Below are positions 28,709 through 42,680 of a stretch of 64,000 nucleotides of DNA, one piece after another. Source of the stretch: Saccoglossus kowalevskii (lineage: Eukaryota; Hemichordata; Enteropneusta; Harrimaniidae). Numbering within the stretch: position 1 is the first letter of the stretch; each line of letters begins with the position of its first letter. Position numbers and translations under genes: made by a program. Under the pieces are notes generated by a model. The model saw nothing but the letters and a program-made list of their open reading frames with translations, did not search any database and was not told the origin of the DNA. The stretch is taken from positions 52,557-116,556 of the forward strand of contig NW_003139687.1 of assembly GCF_000003605.2 (NCBI RefSeq), given 5' to 3'.

Positions 28709-29200
28709 CGTTTTACGTGATTACTTTTAGGCAGTCCCAAGGCATAATGTATGCGCAACCTGTGTATAAAGACCACCTGTCTTATGTGATCACTTTTAGG
28801 CAGTCCCAAGGCATAATGTATGCGCAACCTGTGTATAGAGATCACCTGTCTTATGTGACCACTTTTAGACAGTCCCTAGGCATAATGTATGCGTAACCTG
28901 TGTATACAGACCACCTGTCTTATGTGACCACTTTTAGACAGTCCCAAGGCATAATGTATGCGTAAACTGTGTATATAGACCACCTGTCTATTGTGACCAC
29001 TTTTAGGCATTCCCAAGGCATAATGTATGCGCAACCTGTGTATAAAGACCACCTGTCTTATGTGACCACTTTTAGACAGTCCCAAGGCATAATGTATGCG
29101 TAACCTGTGTATAAAGACCACCTGTCTTATGTGACCATTTTTAGGCAGTCCCAAGGCATAATGTATGCGCAATCTGTGTATAAAGACCACCTGTCTTATG
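26500..29200. repeat. Duplicate of 15,540-18,200 with one extra monomer
   Basis: See the partner segment at 15,540-18,200. The copy keeps the same series of rare variants and the same frame breaks (for example the CCGTTTTACG unit at 28,708 matching 17,674). To the left of about 26,500 the two loci differ, so a breakpoint lies there. To the right, this copy continues into a segment related to about 2,160-2,340. Confidence 0.85.
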
Positions 29201-29340
29201 TGACCACTCTTTAGACAGTCCCAAGGCATAATGTATGCGTAACCTGTGTACAAAGACCACCTGTCTTATGTGACCACTTTTTAGACAGTCCCAAAGAATA
29301 ATGTATGCGCAACCTGTGTATAAAGACCACTTTTCTTATG

Positions 29341-29940
29341 TGACCATTTTTAGGCAGTCCCAGAGGCATAATGTATGCGTAACCTGTGTATACTACCACC
29401 TGTCTTATGTGACCACTTTTAGGCAGTCCAAAGGCATAATGTATGAGTAAACTGTGTATATAGACCACCTATCTTATGTGACCACTTTTAGCCAGTCCCA
29501 AGGCATAATGTATGCGTAACCTGTGTATACAGTCCACCTGTCTTATGTGACCACTTTTAGGCAGTCCCAAGGCATAATGTATGAGTAAACTGTGTATAGA
29601 CACCACCTGTCTTATGTGACCACTTTTAGACAGTCCCAATGCATAATGTATGCGTAACCTGTGTATAAAGACCACCTGTCTTATGTGACCACTTTTAGGC
29701 AGTCCCAAGGCATAATGTATGCGCAACCTGTGTATAAAGACCACCTGTCTTATGTGACCACTTTTAGACAGTCCCAAGGCATTATGTATGCGCAACCTGT
29801 GTATAAAAACCACCTGTCTTATGTGAATACTTTTAGACAGTCCCAAGGCATAATGTATGCGTAACCTGTGTATAGAGACCACCTGTCTTATGTGACCACT
29901 TTTAGGCAGTCCCAAGGCATAATATATGTTCAACCTGTGT
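29341..29940. repeat. Segmental copy of 15,200-15,800
   Basis: The aberrant unit GTATACTACCACC at 29,387-29,400, then CAGTCCAAAGG, GAGTAAACTG and CCACCTATCTTATG, are the same as at 15,247-15,340 with an offset of 14,140. The change in CCTATC turns a minus-strand CAG into TAG; this nonsense change is shared with 15,329 and with the copy near 53,877. Confidence 0.8.
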
Positions 29941-32900
29941 ATAAAGAGCACCTGTCTTATGTGACCAGTTTTAGCCAGTCCCAAGGCATAATGTATGCTT
30001 AAACTGTGTATAGAGACCACCTGTCTTATGTGACCACTTTTAGGCAGTCCCAAGGCATAATGTATGCTTAAACTGTGTATAGAGACCACCTGTCTTATGT
30101 GACCAATTTTAGACAGTCCCAAGGCATAATGTATGCTTAAACTGTGTATAAAGGCCACCTGTTTTATGTGACCACTTTTAGACAGTCCCAAGGCATAATG
30201 TATGCGTAACATGTGTATAGAGATCACCTGTCTTATGTGACCACTTTTGGACAGTCCCAAGGCATAATGTATGCGTAAACTGTGTATAGAGACCACCTGT
30301 CTTATGTGACCACTTTTAGGTAGTCCCAAGGCATGATGTATGCGTAACATGTGTATAGAGATCACCTGTCTTATGTGACCACTTTTAGGCAGTCCCAAGG
30401 CATAATATATGTTCAACCTGTGTATAAAGAGCACCTGTCTTATGTGACCACTTTTAGCCAGTCCCAAGGCATAATGTATGCGTAAACTGTGTATAGAGAC
30501 CACTTGTCTTATGTGACCACTTTCAGGCAGTCCCAAAGCATAATGTATGCGTAACATGTGTATAGAGATCACCTGTCTTATGTGACCACTTTTATGCAGT
30601 CCCAAGGCATAATGTATGCGTAAACTGTGTATAGAGACCACCTGTTTTATGTGACCACTTTTAGACAGTCCCAAGGCATAATGTATGCGTAAACTGTGTA
30701 TAGAGACCACCTGTCTTATGTGACCACTTTTAGGCAGTCCCAAGGCATAATGTATGCGTAACATGTGTATAGAGATCACCTGTCTTATGTGATCACTTTT
30801 AGGCAGTCCCAAGGCATAATGTATGCTTAAACTGTGTATAGAGACCACCTGTCTTATGTGACCACTTTTAGGCAGTCCCAAGGCATAATGTATGCTTAAA
30901 CTGTGTATAGAGCCCACATGTCTTATGTGACCAATTTTAGACAGTCCCAAGGCATAATGTATGCTTAAACTGTGTATAAAGACCACCTGTTTTATGTGAC
31001 CACTTTTAGACAGTCCCAAGGCATAATGTATGAGTAATATGTGTATAGAGATCACCTGTCTTATGTGACCACTTTTAGACAGTCCCAAGGCATAATGTAT
31101 GCGTAAACTGTGTATAGAGACCACCTGTCTTATGTGACCACTTTTAGGTAGTCCCAAGGCATAATGTATGCGTAACATGTGTATAGAGATCACCTGTCTT
31201 ATGTGACCAATTTTAGACAGTCCCAAGGCATAATGTATGCGTAACATGTGTATAGAGATCACCTGTCTTATGTGACCACTTTTAGACAGTCCCAAGCATA
31301 ATGTATGAGTAACATGTGTATAGAGATCACTGTCTTATGTGACCACTTTTAGACAGTCCCAAGGCATAATGTATGCGTAAACTGTGTATAGAGACCACCT
31401 GTCTTATGTGACCACTTTAGGCAGTCCAAGGCATAATGTATGCGTAACATGTGTATAGAGATCACCTGTCTTATGTGACCACTTTTAGGCAGTCCCAAGG
31501 CATAATTTATGCTTAAACTGTGTATAGAGACTACCTGTCTTATGTGACCACTTTTAGGCAGTCCCAAGGCATAATGTACGCTTAAACTGTGTATAGAGAC
31601 CACCTGTCTTATGTGACCACTTTTAGACAGTCCCAAGGCATAATGTATGCTTAAACTGTGTATAAAGACCACCTGTTTTATGTGACCATTTTTAGGCAGT
31701 CCCAAGGCATAATGTATGCGTAACCTGTGTATAGAGACCACTTGTCTTATGTGACCACTTTTAGGCAGTCCCAAGGCATAATGTATGCGTAACCTGTGTA
31801 TAGAGACCACCTGTCTTATGTGACCACTTTTAGACAGTCCCAAGGCATAATGTATGCGTAACATGTGTATAGAGATCACCTGTCTTATGTGACCACTTTT
31901 AGGCAGTCCCAAGGCATAATGTATGCGTAAACTGTGTATAGAGACCACCTGTCTTATGTGACCACTTTTAGACAGTCCCAAGGCATAATGTATGCGTAAA
32001 CTGTGTATAGAGACCACCTGTCTTATGTGACCACTTTTAGGCAGTCCCAAGGCATAATGTATGCGTAACATGTGTATAGAGATCACCTGTCTTATGTGAC
32101 CACTTTTAGGCAGTCCCAAGGCATAATTTATGCTTAAACTGTGTATAGAGACTACCTGTCTTATGTGACCACTTTTAGGCAGTCCCAAGGCATAATGTAC
32201 GCTTAAACTGTGTATAGAGACCACCTGTCTTATGTGACCACTTTTAGACAGTCCCAAGGCATAATGTATGCTTAAACTGTGTATAAAGACCACCTGTTTT
32301 ATGTGACCATTTTAGGCAGTCCCAAGGCATAATGTATGCGTAACCTGTGTATACAGACCACCTGTCTTATGTGACCACTTTTAGGCAGTCCCAAGGCATA
32401 ATGTATGAGTAAACTGTGTATATAGACCACCTGTCTTATGTGAACACTTTTAGCCAGTTCCAATGGATAATGTATGCCTAAACTGTGTATAAAAACCACA
32501 TGTCTTATATGAACACTTTTAAGCAATCCCAAAGGATAATGTATGTGCAACCTGTGTTTAAAGAGCACCTGTCTTATGTGACCACTTTTAGCCAGTCCCA
32601 AGGCATAATGTATGCATAAACTGAGTATAGAGACCACTGTCTTATGTGACCACTTTTAGGCAGTCCAAGGCATAATGTATGCGTAAGCTGTGTATAGAGA
32701 CCACCTGTCTTATGTGACCACTTTTAGACAGTCCCAAGGCATAATGTATGCGTAACCTGTGTATAAAGACAACTTGTCTTATGTGACCACTTTTAGCCAG
32801 TCCCAAGGCATAATGTATGCGTAAAATGTGTATAGAGACCCCCTGTCTATTGTGACCACTTTTAGGCAGTCCCAAGGCATAATGTATGCTTAAACTGTGT

Positions 32901-33014
32901 ATAGAGACCACCTGTCTTATGTGATCACTTTTAGGCAGTCCCAAGGCATAATGTATGCGTAACCTGTGTATAAAGACCACCGTTTTACGTGATCACTTTT
33001 AGGCAGTCCCAAGG

Positions 33015-33650
33015 CATAATGTATGCGCAACCTGTGTATAAAGACCATCTGTCTTATGTGACCACTTTTAGACAGTCCCAAGGCATTATGTATGAGTAAA
33101 CTGTGTATATAGACCACCTGTCTTATGTGACCACTTTTAGCCAGTCCCAAGGCATAATGTATGCGTAACCTGTGCATACAGTCCACCTGTCTTATGTGAC
33201 CACTTTTAGGCAGTCCCAAGGCATAATGTATGCGTAACCTGTGTATAAAGACCACCTGTCTTATGTGACCACTTTTAGGCAGTCCCAAGTCATAATGTAT
33301 GCGCAACCTGTGTATAAAGACCACCTGTCTTATGTGACCACTTTTAGACAGTCCCAAGGCATTATGTATGCGCAACCTGTGTATAAAAACCACCTCTCTT
33401 ATGTGAACACTTTTAGCCAGTCCCAAGGCATAATGTATGCGTAACCTGTGTATAGAGACCACCTGTCTTATGTGACCACTTTTAGGCAGTCCCAAGGCAT
33501 AATGTATGTGCAACCTGTGTATAAAGAGCACCTGTCTTATGTGACCACTTTTAGCCAGTCCCAAGGCATAATGTATGCATAAACTGAGTATAGAGACCAC
33601 TTGTCTTATGTGACCACTTTTAGGCAGTCCCAAGGCATAATGTATGCGTA
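33015..33650. repeat. 636-bp segment identical by eye to 45,705-46,340
   Basis: Compared line by line, the two stretches agree at every base with an offset of 12,690, including rare variants such as GTGCATACAGTCC, CCACCTCTCTTATG and AACTGAGTATAG. Both ends are sharp: one substitution and then divergence on the left, divergence at 33,651 on the right. The lack of differences suggests a recent copy or conversion event. Confidence 0.9.
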
Positions 33651-34674
33651 ACCTGTGTATAGAGACCACCTGTCTTATGTGACCACTTTTAGACAGTCCC
33701 AAGGCATAATGTATGCGTAACCTGTGTATAAAGACAACTTGTCTTATGTGACCACTTTTAGCCTGTCCCAAGGCATAATGTATGCGTAAAATGTGTATAG
33801 AGACCCCCTGTCTATTGTGACCACTTTTAGGCAGTCCCAAGGCATAATGTATGCTTAAACTGTGTATAGAGACCACCTGTCTTATGTGATCACTTTTAGG
33901 CAGTCCCAAGGCATAATGTATGCGTAACCTGTGTATAAAGACCACCGTTTTACGTGATCACTTTTAGGCAGTCCCAAGGCATAATGTATGAGCAACCTGT
34001 GTATAAAGACCACCTGTCTTATGTGATCACTTTTAGGCAGTCCGAAGGCATAATGTATGCGCAACCTGTGTATAAAGAGCACCTGTCTTATGTGACCACT
34101 TTTAGCCAAGTCCCAAGGCATAATGTATGCGTAAACTGTGTATAGAGACCACTTGTCTTATGTGACCACTTTTAGTCAGTCCCAAGGCATAATGTATACG
34201 TAACATGTGTATAGAGACCACCTGTTTTATGTGACCACTTTTAGACAGTCCCAAGGCATAATGTATGCGTAACATGTATATAGAGATCACCTGTCTTATG
34301 TGACCACTTTTAGGCAGTCCCAAGGCATAATGTATGGTTAAACTGTGTATAGAGACCACCTGTCTTATGTGACCACTTTTAGACAGTCCCAAGGCATAAT
34401 GTATGCTTAAACTGTGTATAGAGACCACCTGTCTTATGTGACCACTTTTAGACAGTTCCAAGGCATAATGTATGTGCAACCTGTGTATAAAGAGCACCTG
34501 TCTTATGTGACCACTTTTAGGCAGTCCCAAGGCATAATGTATGCGTAACCTGTGTATAAAGACCACCTGTCTTATGTGACCACTTTTAGGCAGTTTCAAG
34601 GCATAATGTGTGGGCAACCTGTGTATAGAGACCACCTGTCTTATGTGATCACTTTTAGGCAGTCCCAAGGCATA

Positions 34675-35010
34675 ATGTATGCGTAAACTGTGTATAGAGA
34701 CTACCTGTCTTATGTGACCACATTTAGGCAGTCCCAAGGCATAATGTATGTGCAACCAGTGTATAAAGAGCACCTGTCTTATGTGACCACGTTTAGGCAG
34801 TCCCAAGGCATAATGTATGTGCAACCTGTGTATAGAGACCACCTGTCTTATGTGATTACTTTTAGGCAGTCCCAAAGCATAATGTATGCGTAACCTGTGT
34901 ATAAAGACCACTTGTCTTATGTGACCACTTTTAGCCAGTCCCAAGGCATAATGTATGCGTAAAATGTGTATAGAGACCCCCTGTCTATTGTGAAAACTTT
35001 TAGGCAGTCC
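34675..35010. repeat. Segment copied at 46,330-46,665
   Basis: The units AGAGACTACC with CCACATTTAGG, GTGCAAC, GTGATTACTTTTAGG and GACCCCCTGTC occur here and at 46,330-46,665 with an offset of 11,655 (plus-strand frame starts at 34,690 and 46,345). The offset is exactly 1,035 bases (15 monomers) less than that of the neighbouring 33.0-33.65 kb match. Confidence 0.8.
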
Positions 35011-38000
35011 CAAGGCATAATGTATGTGCAACCTGTGTATAATGAGCACCTGTCTTATGTGACCACTTTTAGCCAGACCCAAGGCATAATGTATGCGTAA
35101 ACTGTGTATAGAGACCACTTGTCTTATGTGACCACTTTTAGTCAGTCCCAAGGCATAATGTATACGTAACATGTGTATAGAGACCACCTGTCTTATGTGA
35201 CCACTTTTAGGCAGTCCCAAGACATAATGTATGCATAAACTGTGTATATAGTCCACCTGTCTTATGTGACCACTTTTAGGCAGTCCCAAGACATAATGTA
35301 TGCGTAAACTGTGTATAGAGACCACCTGTCTTATGTGACCACTTTTAGACAGTCCCAAGGCATAATGTATGCTTAAACTGTGTATAAAGACCACCTGTTT
35401 TATGTGACCACTTTTAGACAGTCCCAAGGCATAATGTATGCGTAACATGTATATAGAGATCACCTGTCTTATGTGACCACTTTTAGGCAGTCACAAGGCA
35501 TAATGTATGGTTAAACTGTGTATAGAGACCACCTGTCTTATGTGACCACTTTTAGACAGTCCCAAGGCATAATGTATGCGTAAACTGTGTATATAGACCA
35601 CCTGTCTTATGTGACCACTTTTAGACAGTCCCAAGGCATAATGTATGCGTAACCTGTGTATAAAGACCACCTGTCTTATGTGACCACTTTTAGACAGTCC
35701 CAAGGCATAATGTATGCGTAACATGTGTATAGAGATCACCTCTCTTATGTGACCATTTTTAGGCAGTCCCACGCATAATGTATGCGTAAACTGTGTATAG
35801 AGACCACCTGTCTTATGTGACCACTTTTAGTCAGTCCCAAGGCATAATGTATGCGTAAACTGTGTATAGAGACCACCTGTCTTATGTGACCACTTTTAGG
35901 CAGTCCCAAGGCATAATGTATGCGTAACATGTGTATAGAGATCACCTGTCTTATGTGACCACTTTTAGGCAGTCCCAAGGCATAATATATGTGCAACCTG
36001 TGTATAGAGACCACCAGTCTTATGTGATTACTTTTAGGCAGTCCCAAAGCATAATGTATGCGTAACCTGTGTATAAAGACAACTTGTCTTATGTGACCAC
36101 TTTAGCCAGTCCCAAGGCATAATATATGCGTGAACTGTGTATAGAGACCACTTGTCTAATGTGACCACTTTTAGGCAGTCCCAAGGCATAATGTATGCGT
36201 AACCTGTGTATAGAGACCACCTGTCTTATGTGACCACTTTTAGACAGTCCCAAGGCATAATGTATGCATAACATGTGTATAGAGATCACCTGTCTTATGT
36301 GACCACTTTTAGGCAGTCCAAAGGCATAATGTATGCGTAAACTGTGTATAGAGACCGCCTGTCTTATGTGACCACTTTTAGACAGTCCCAAGGCATAATG
36401 TATGCGTAAACTGTGCATAGAGACCACCTGTCTTATGTGACCACTTTTAGACAGTCCCAAGGCATAATGTATGCGTAAACTGTGCATAGAGACCACCTGT
36501 CTTATGTGACCACTTTTAGACAGTCCCAAGGCATAATGTATGCGTAACATGTGTATAGAGATCACCTGTCTTATGTGACCACTTTTAGGCAGTCCCAAGG
36601 CATAATGTATGCTTAAACTGTGTATAAAGACCACCTGTTTTATGTGACCACTTTTAGACAGTCCCAAGGCATAATGTATGCGTAACATGTGTATAGAGAT
36701 CACCTGTCTTATGTGACCACTTTTAGACAGTCCCAAGGCATAATGTATGCGTAAACTGTGTACAGAGACCACCTGTCTTATGTGACCACTTTTAGGTAGT
36801 CCCAAGGCATAATGTATGCGTAACATGTGTATAGAGATCACCTGTCTTATGTGACCACTTTTAGGCAGTCCCAAGGCATAATGTATGCTTAAACTGTGTA
36901 TAGAGACCACCTGTCTTATGTGACCACTTTTAGGCAATCCCAATGTACAATGTATGCTTAAACTGTGTATAGAGATCACCTGTCTTATGTGACCACTTTT
37001 AGTCAGTCCCAATGCATAATGTATGCGTAACCTGTGTATAAAGACCACCTGTCTTATGTAACCACTTTTAGGCAGTTCCAAGTCATAATGTATGCGCAAC
37101 CTGTGTATAAAGACCACCTGTCTTATGTGACCACTTTTAGACAGTCCCAAGGCATTATGTATGCGCAACCTGAGTATAAAAACCACCTGTCTTATGTGAA
37201 CACTTTTAGCCAGTCCCAAGGCATAATGTATGTGTAACCTGTGTATAGAGACCACCTGTCTTATGTGACCACTTTTAGGCAGTCCCAAGGCATAATGTAT
37301 GTGCAACCTGTGTATAAAGAGCACCTGTCTTATGTGACCACTTTTAGCCAGTCCCAAGGCATAATGTATGCGTAAACTGTGTATAGAGACCACTTGTCTT
37401 ATGTGACCACTTTTAGGCAGTCCCAAGGCATAATGTATGCGTAACCTGTGTATAGAGACCACCTGTCTTATGTGACCACTTTTAGACAGTCCCAAGGCAT
37501 AATGTATGCGTAACATGTGTATAGAGATCACCTGTCTTATGTGACCACTTTTAGGCAGTCCCAAGGCATAATGTATGCGTAAACTGTGTATAGAGACCAC
37601 CTGTCTTATGTGACCACTTTTAGACAGTCCCAAGGCATAATGTATGCGTAAACTGTGTATAGAGACCACTTGTCTTATGTGACCACTTTTAGGCAGTCCC
37701 AAGGCATAATGTATGCGTAACCTGTGTATAGAGACCACCTGTCTTATGTGACCACTTTTAGACAGTCCCAAGGCATAATGTATGCGTAACATGTGTATAG
37801 AGATCACCTGTCTTATGTGACCACTTTTAGGCAGTCCCAAGGCATAATGTATGCGTAAACTGTGTATAGAGACCACCTGTCTTATGTGACCACTTTTAGG
37901 CAGTCCCAAGGCATAATGTATGCGTAACATGTGTATAGAGATCACCTGTCTTATGTGACCACTTTTAGGCAGTCCCCAAGGCATAATTTATGCTTAAACT

Positions 38001-39479
38001 GTGTATAGAGACCACCTGTCTTATGTGACCACTTTTAGGCAGTCCCAAGGCATAATGTACGCTTAAACTGTGTATAGAGACCACCTGTCTTATGTGACCA
38101 CTTTTAGACAGTCCCAAGGCATAATGTATGCTTAAACTGTGTATAAAGACCACCTGTTTTATGTGACCATTTTTAGGCAGTCCCAAGGCATAATGTATGC
38201 GTAACCTGTGTATAGAGACCACCTGTATTATGTGACCACTTTTAGACAGTCCCAAGGCATAATATATGCGTAAACTGTGTATAGAGACCACCTGTCTTAT
38301 GTGACCACTTTTAGGCAGTCCCAAGGCATAATGTATGCGTAAACTGTGTATAGAGACCACCTGTCTTATGTGACCACTTTTAGACAGTCCCAAGGCATAA
38401 TATATGCGTAAACTGTGTATAGAGACCACCTGTCTTATGTGACCACTTTTAGGCAGTCCCAAGGCATAATGTATGTTTAAACTGTGTAAAGAGACCACCT
38501 GTTTTTATGTGACCAAATTTAGACAGTCCCAATGCATAATGTTATGCGTACCTGTGTATAAAGACCACCTGTCTATGTGAACACTTTTAGGCAGTCCAAG
38601 TCATAATGTATGCGCAACCTGTGTATAAAGACCATCTGTCTTATGTGAACCACTTTTAGACAGTCCAAGGCATTATGTATGCGCAACCTGTGTATAAATC
38701 CCACCTGTCTTATGTGAACACTTTTAGCCAGTCCCAAGGCATAATGTATGCGTAACCTGTGTATAGAGACCACCTGTCTTATGTGACCACTTTTAGGCAG
38801 TCCCAAGGCATAATGTATGTGCAACCTGTGTATAAAGAGCACCTGTCTTATGTGACCACTTTTAGCCAGTCCCAAGGCATTATGTATGCGCAACCTGTGT
38901 ATAAAACCCACCTGTCTTATGTGAACACTTTTAGCCAGTCCCAAGGCATAATGTATGCGTAACCTGTGTATAGAGATCACCTGTCTTATGTGACCACTTT
39001 TAGGCAGTCCCAAGGCATAATGTATGCGTAACCTGTGTATAGAGACCACCTGTCTTATGTGACCACTTTTAGACAGTCCCAAGGCATAAAGTATGCGTAA
39101 CATGTGTATAGAGATCACCTGTCTTATGTGACCACTTTTAGGCAGTCCCAAGGCATAATGTATGCGTAAACTATGTATAGAGACCACCTGTCTTATGTGA
39201 CCACTTTAAGACAGTCCCAAGGCATAATGTATGCGTAAACTGTGTATAGAGACCACATGTCTTATGTGACCACTTTTAGGCAGTCCCAAGGCATAATGTA
39301 TGCGTAACATGTGTATAGAGATCACCTGTCTTATGTGACCACTTTTAGGCAGTCCCAAGGCATAATGTATGCTTAAACTGTGTATAGAGACCACCTGTCT
39401 TATGTGACCACTTTTAGGTAGTCCCAAGGCATAATGTATGCGTAACATGTGTATAGAGATCACCTGTCTTATGTGACCA

Positions 39480-40140
39480 CTTTTAGGCAGTCCCAAGGCA
39501 TAATGTATGCTTAAACTGTGTATAGAGACCACCTGTCTTATGTGACCACTTTTAGGCAGTCCCAAGGCATAATGTATGCTTAAACTGTGTATAGAGACCA
39601 CCTGTCTTATGTGACCAATTTTAGACAGTCCCAAGGCATAATGTATGCTTAAACTGTGTATAAAGACCACCTGTTTTATGTGACCACTTTTAGACGGTCC
39701 CAAGGCATAATGTATGCGTAACATGTGCATAGAGATCACCTGTTTTATGTGACCACTTTTAGACAGTCCCAAGGCATAATGTATGCGTAAACTGTGTATA
39801 GAGACCACCTGTCTTATGTGACCACTTTTAGGTAGTCCAAAGGCATAATGTATGCGTAACATGTGTATAGAGATCACCTGTCTTATGTGACCACTTTTAG
39901 ACAGTCCCAAGGCATAATGTATGCGTAACATGTGTACAGAGATCACCTGTCTTATGTGACCACTTTCAGGCAGTCCCAAGGCATAATGTATGCTTAAACT
40001 GTGTATAGAGACCACCTGTCTTATGTGATCACTTTTAGGCAGTCCCAAGGCATAATGTATGCGTAACCTGTGTATAAAGACCACCGTTTTACGTGATCAC
40101 TTTTAGGCAGTCCCAAGGCATAATGTATGCGCAACCTGTG
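39480..40140. repeat. 31/32-monomer higher-order repeat, copy 1 (partial)
   Basis: This matches 41,618-42,278 at an offset of 2,138 bases (31 monomers less one base). Shared anchors are the GTGCATAGAGATC unit, the GTGTACAGAGATC unit and the CCGTTTTACG unit at 40,084. Confidence 0.8.
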
Positions 40141-41199
40141 TATAAAGACCACCTGTCTTATGTGACCACTTTTAGACAGTCCCAAGGCATAATGTATGCG
40201 TAACCTGTGTATAAAGACCACCTGTCTTATGTGACCATTTTTAGGCAGTCCCAAGGCATAATGTATGCGCAATCTGTGTATAAAGACCACCTGTCTTATG
40301 TGACCACTCTTAGACAGTCCCAAGGCATAATGTATGCGTAACCTGTGTACAAAGACCACCTGTCTTATGTGACCACTTTTAGACAGTCCCAAAGAATAAT
40401 GTATGCGCAACCTGTGTATAAAGACCACTTTTCTTATGTGACCATTTTTAGGCAGTCCCAAGGCATAATGTATGCGTAACCTGTGTATACAGACCACCTG
40501 TCTTATGTGATCACTTTTAGGCAGTCCCAAGGCATAATGTATGAGTAAACTGTGTATATAGACCACCTGTCTTATGTGACCACTTTTTAGCCAGTCCCAA
40601 TGCATAATGTAAGCGTAACCTGTGTATAAAGACCACCTGCCTTATGTGACCACTTTTATGCAGTCCCAAGTCATAATGTATGCGCAACCTGTGTATAAAG
40701 ACCACCTGTCTTATGTGACCACTTTTAGACAGTCCCAAGGCATTATGTATGCGCAACCTGTGTATAAAAACCACCTGTCTTATGTGAACACTTTTAGACA
40801 GTCCCAAGGCATAATGTATGCGTAACCTGTGTATAGAGACCACGTGTCTTATGTGACCACTTTTAGGCAGTCCCAAGGCATAATGTATGTGCAACCAGTG
40901 TATAAAGAGCACCTGTCTTATATGACCAATTTTAGCCAGTCCCAAGGCATAATGTATGCGTAAACTGTGTATAGAGACCACTTGTCTTATGTGACCACTT
41001 TTAGGCAGTCCCAAGGCATAATGTATGCGTAACCTGTGTATAGAGACCACCTGTCTTATGTGACCACTTTTAGACAGTCCCAAGGCATAATGTATGCGCA
41101 ACATGTGTATAGAGATCACCTGTCTTATGTGACCACTTTTAGGCAGTCCCAAGGCATAATGTATGCGTAAACTGTGTATAGAGTCCACCTGTCTTATGT

Positions 41200-42680
41200 G
41201 ACCACTTTTAGACAGTCCCAAGGCATAATGTATGCGTAAACTGTGTATAGAGACCACCTGTCTTATGTGACCACTTTTAGACAGTCCCAAGGCATAATGT
41301 ATGCGTAAACTGTGTATATAGACCACCTGTCTTATGTGACCACTTTTAGCCAGTCCAAGGCATAATGTATGCGTAAACTGTGTATAGAGACCACTTGTCT
41401 TATGTGACCACTTTTAGGCAGTCCCAAGGCATAATGTATGCGTAACCTGTGTATAGAGACCACCTGTCTTATGTGACCACTTTTAGACAGTCCCAAGGCA
41501 TAATATATGCGTAAACTGTGTATAGAGACCACCTGTCTTATGTGACCACTTTTAGGCAGTCCCAAGGCATAATGTATGCGTAACATGTGTATAGAGATCA
41601 CCTGTCTTATGTGACCACTTTTAGGCAGTCCCAAGGCATAATGTATGCTTAAACTGTGTATAGAGACCACCTGTCTTATGTGACCACTTTTAGGCAGTCC
41701 CAAGGCATAATGTATGCTTAAACTGTGTATAGAGACCACCTGTCTTATGTGACCAATTTTAGACAGTCCCAAGGCATAATGTATGCTTAAACTGTGTATA
41801 AAGACCACCTGTTTTATGTGACCACTTTTAGACAGTCCCAAGGCATAATGTATGCGTAACATGTGCATAGAGATCACCTGTTTTATGTGACCACTTTTAG
41901 ACAGTCCCAAGGCATAATGTATGCGTAAACTGTGTATAGAGACCACCTGTCTTATGTGACCACTTTTAGGTAGTCCCAAGGCATAATGTATGCGTAACAT
42001 GTGTATAGAGATCACCTGTCTTATGTGACCACTTTTAGACAGTCCCAAGGCATAATGTATGCGTAACATGTGTACAGAGATCACCTGTCTTATGTGACCA
42101 CTTTTAGGCAGTCCCAAGGCATAATGTATGCTTAAACTGTGTATAGAGACCACCTGTCTTATGTGATCACTTTTAGGCAGTCCCAAGGCATAATGTATGC
42201 GTAACCTGTGTATAAAGACCACCGTTTTACGTGATCACTTTTAGGCAGTCCCAAGGCATAATGTATGCGCAACCTGTGTATAAAGACCACCTGTCTTATG
42301 TGATCACTTTTAGACAGTCCCTAGGCATAATGTATGCGTAACCTGTGTATACAGACCTCCTGTCTTATGTGACCACTTTTAGACAGTCCCAAGGCATAAT
42401 GTATACGTAAACTGTGTATATAGACCACCTGTCAATTGTGACCACTTTTAGGCAGTCCCAAGGCATAATGTATGCGCAACCTGTGTATAAAGACCACCAG
42501 TCTTAGGTGACCACTTTTAGACAGTCCCAAGGCATAATGTATGCGTAACCTGTGTATAAAGAGCACCTGTCTTATGTAAGCATTTTTAGGCAGTCCCAAG
42601 GCATAATGTATGCGCAACCTGTGTATAAAGACCACCTGTCTTATGTGACCACTTTTAGACAGTCCCAAGGCATAATGTAT
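41200..42680. repeat. 31/32-monomer higher-order repeat, copy 2
   Basis: About 21 monomers match 43,337-44,886. The offset is 2,137 on the left and 2,206 on the right because the third copy has exactly one more monomer. Shared rare units include AGTCCCTAGG, CAGACCTCC, GTCAATTGTG and CTTATGTAAGCATTTTT. Confidence 0.85.
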
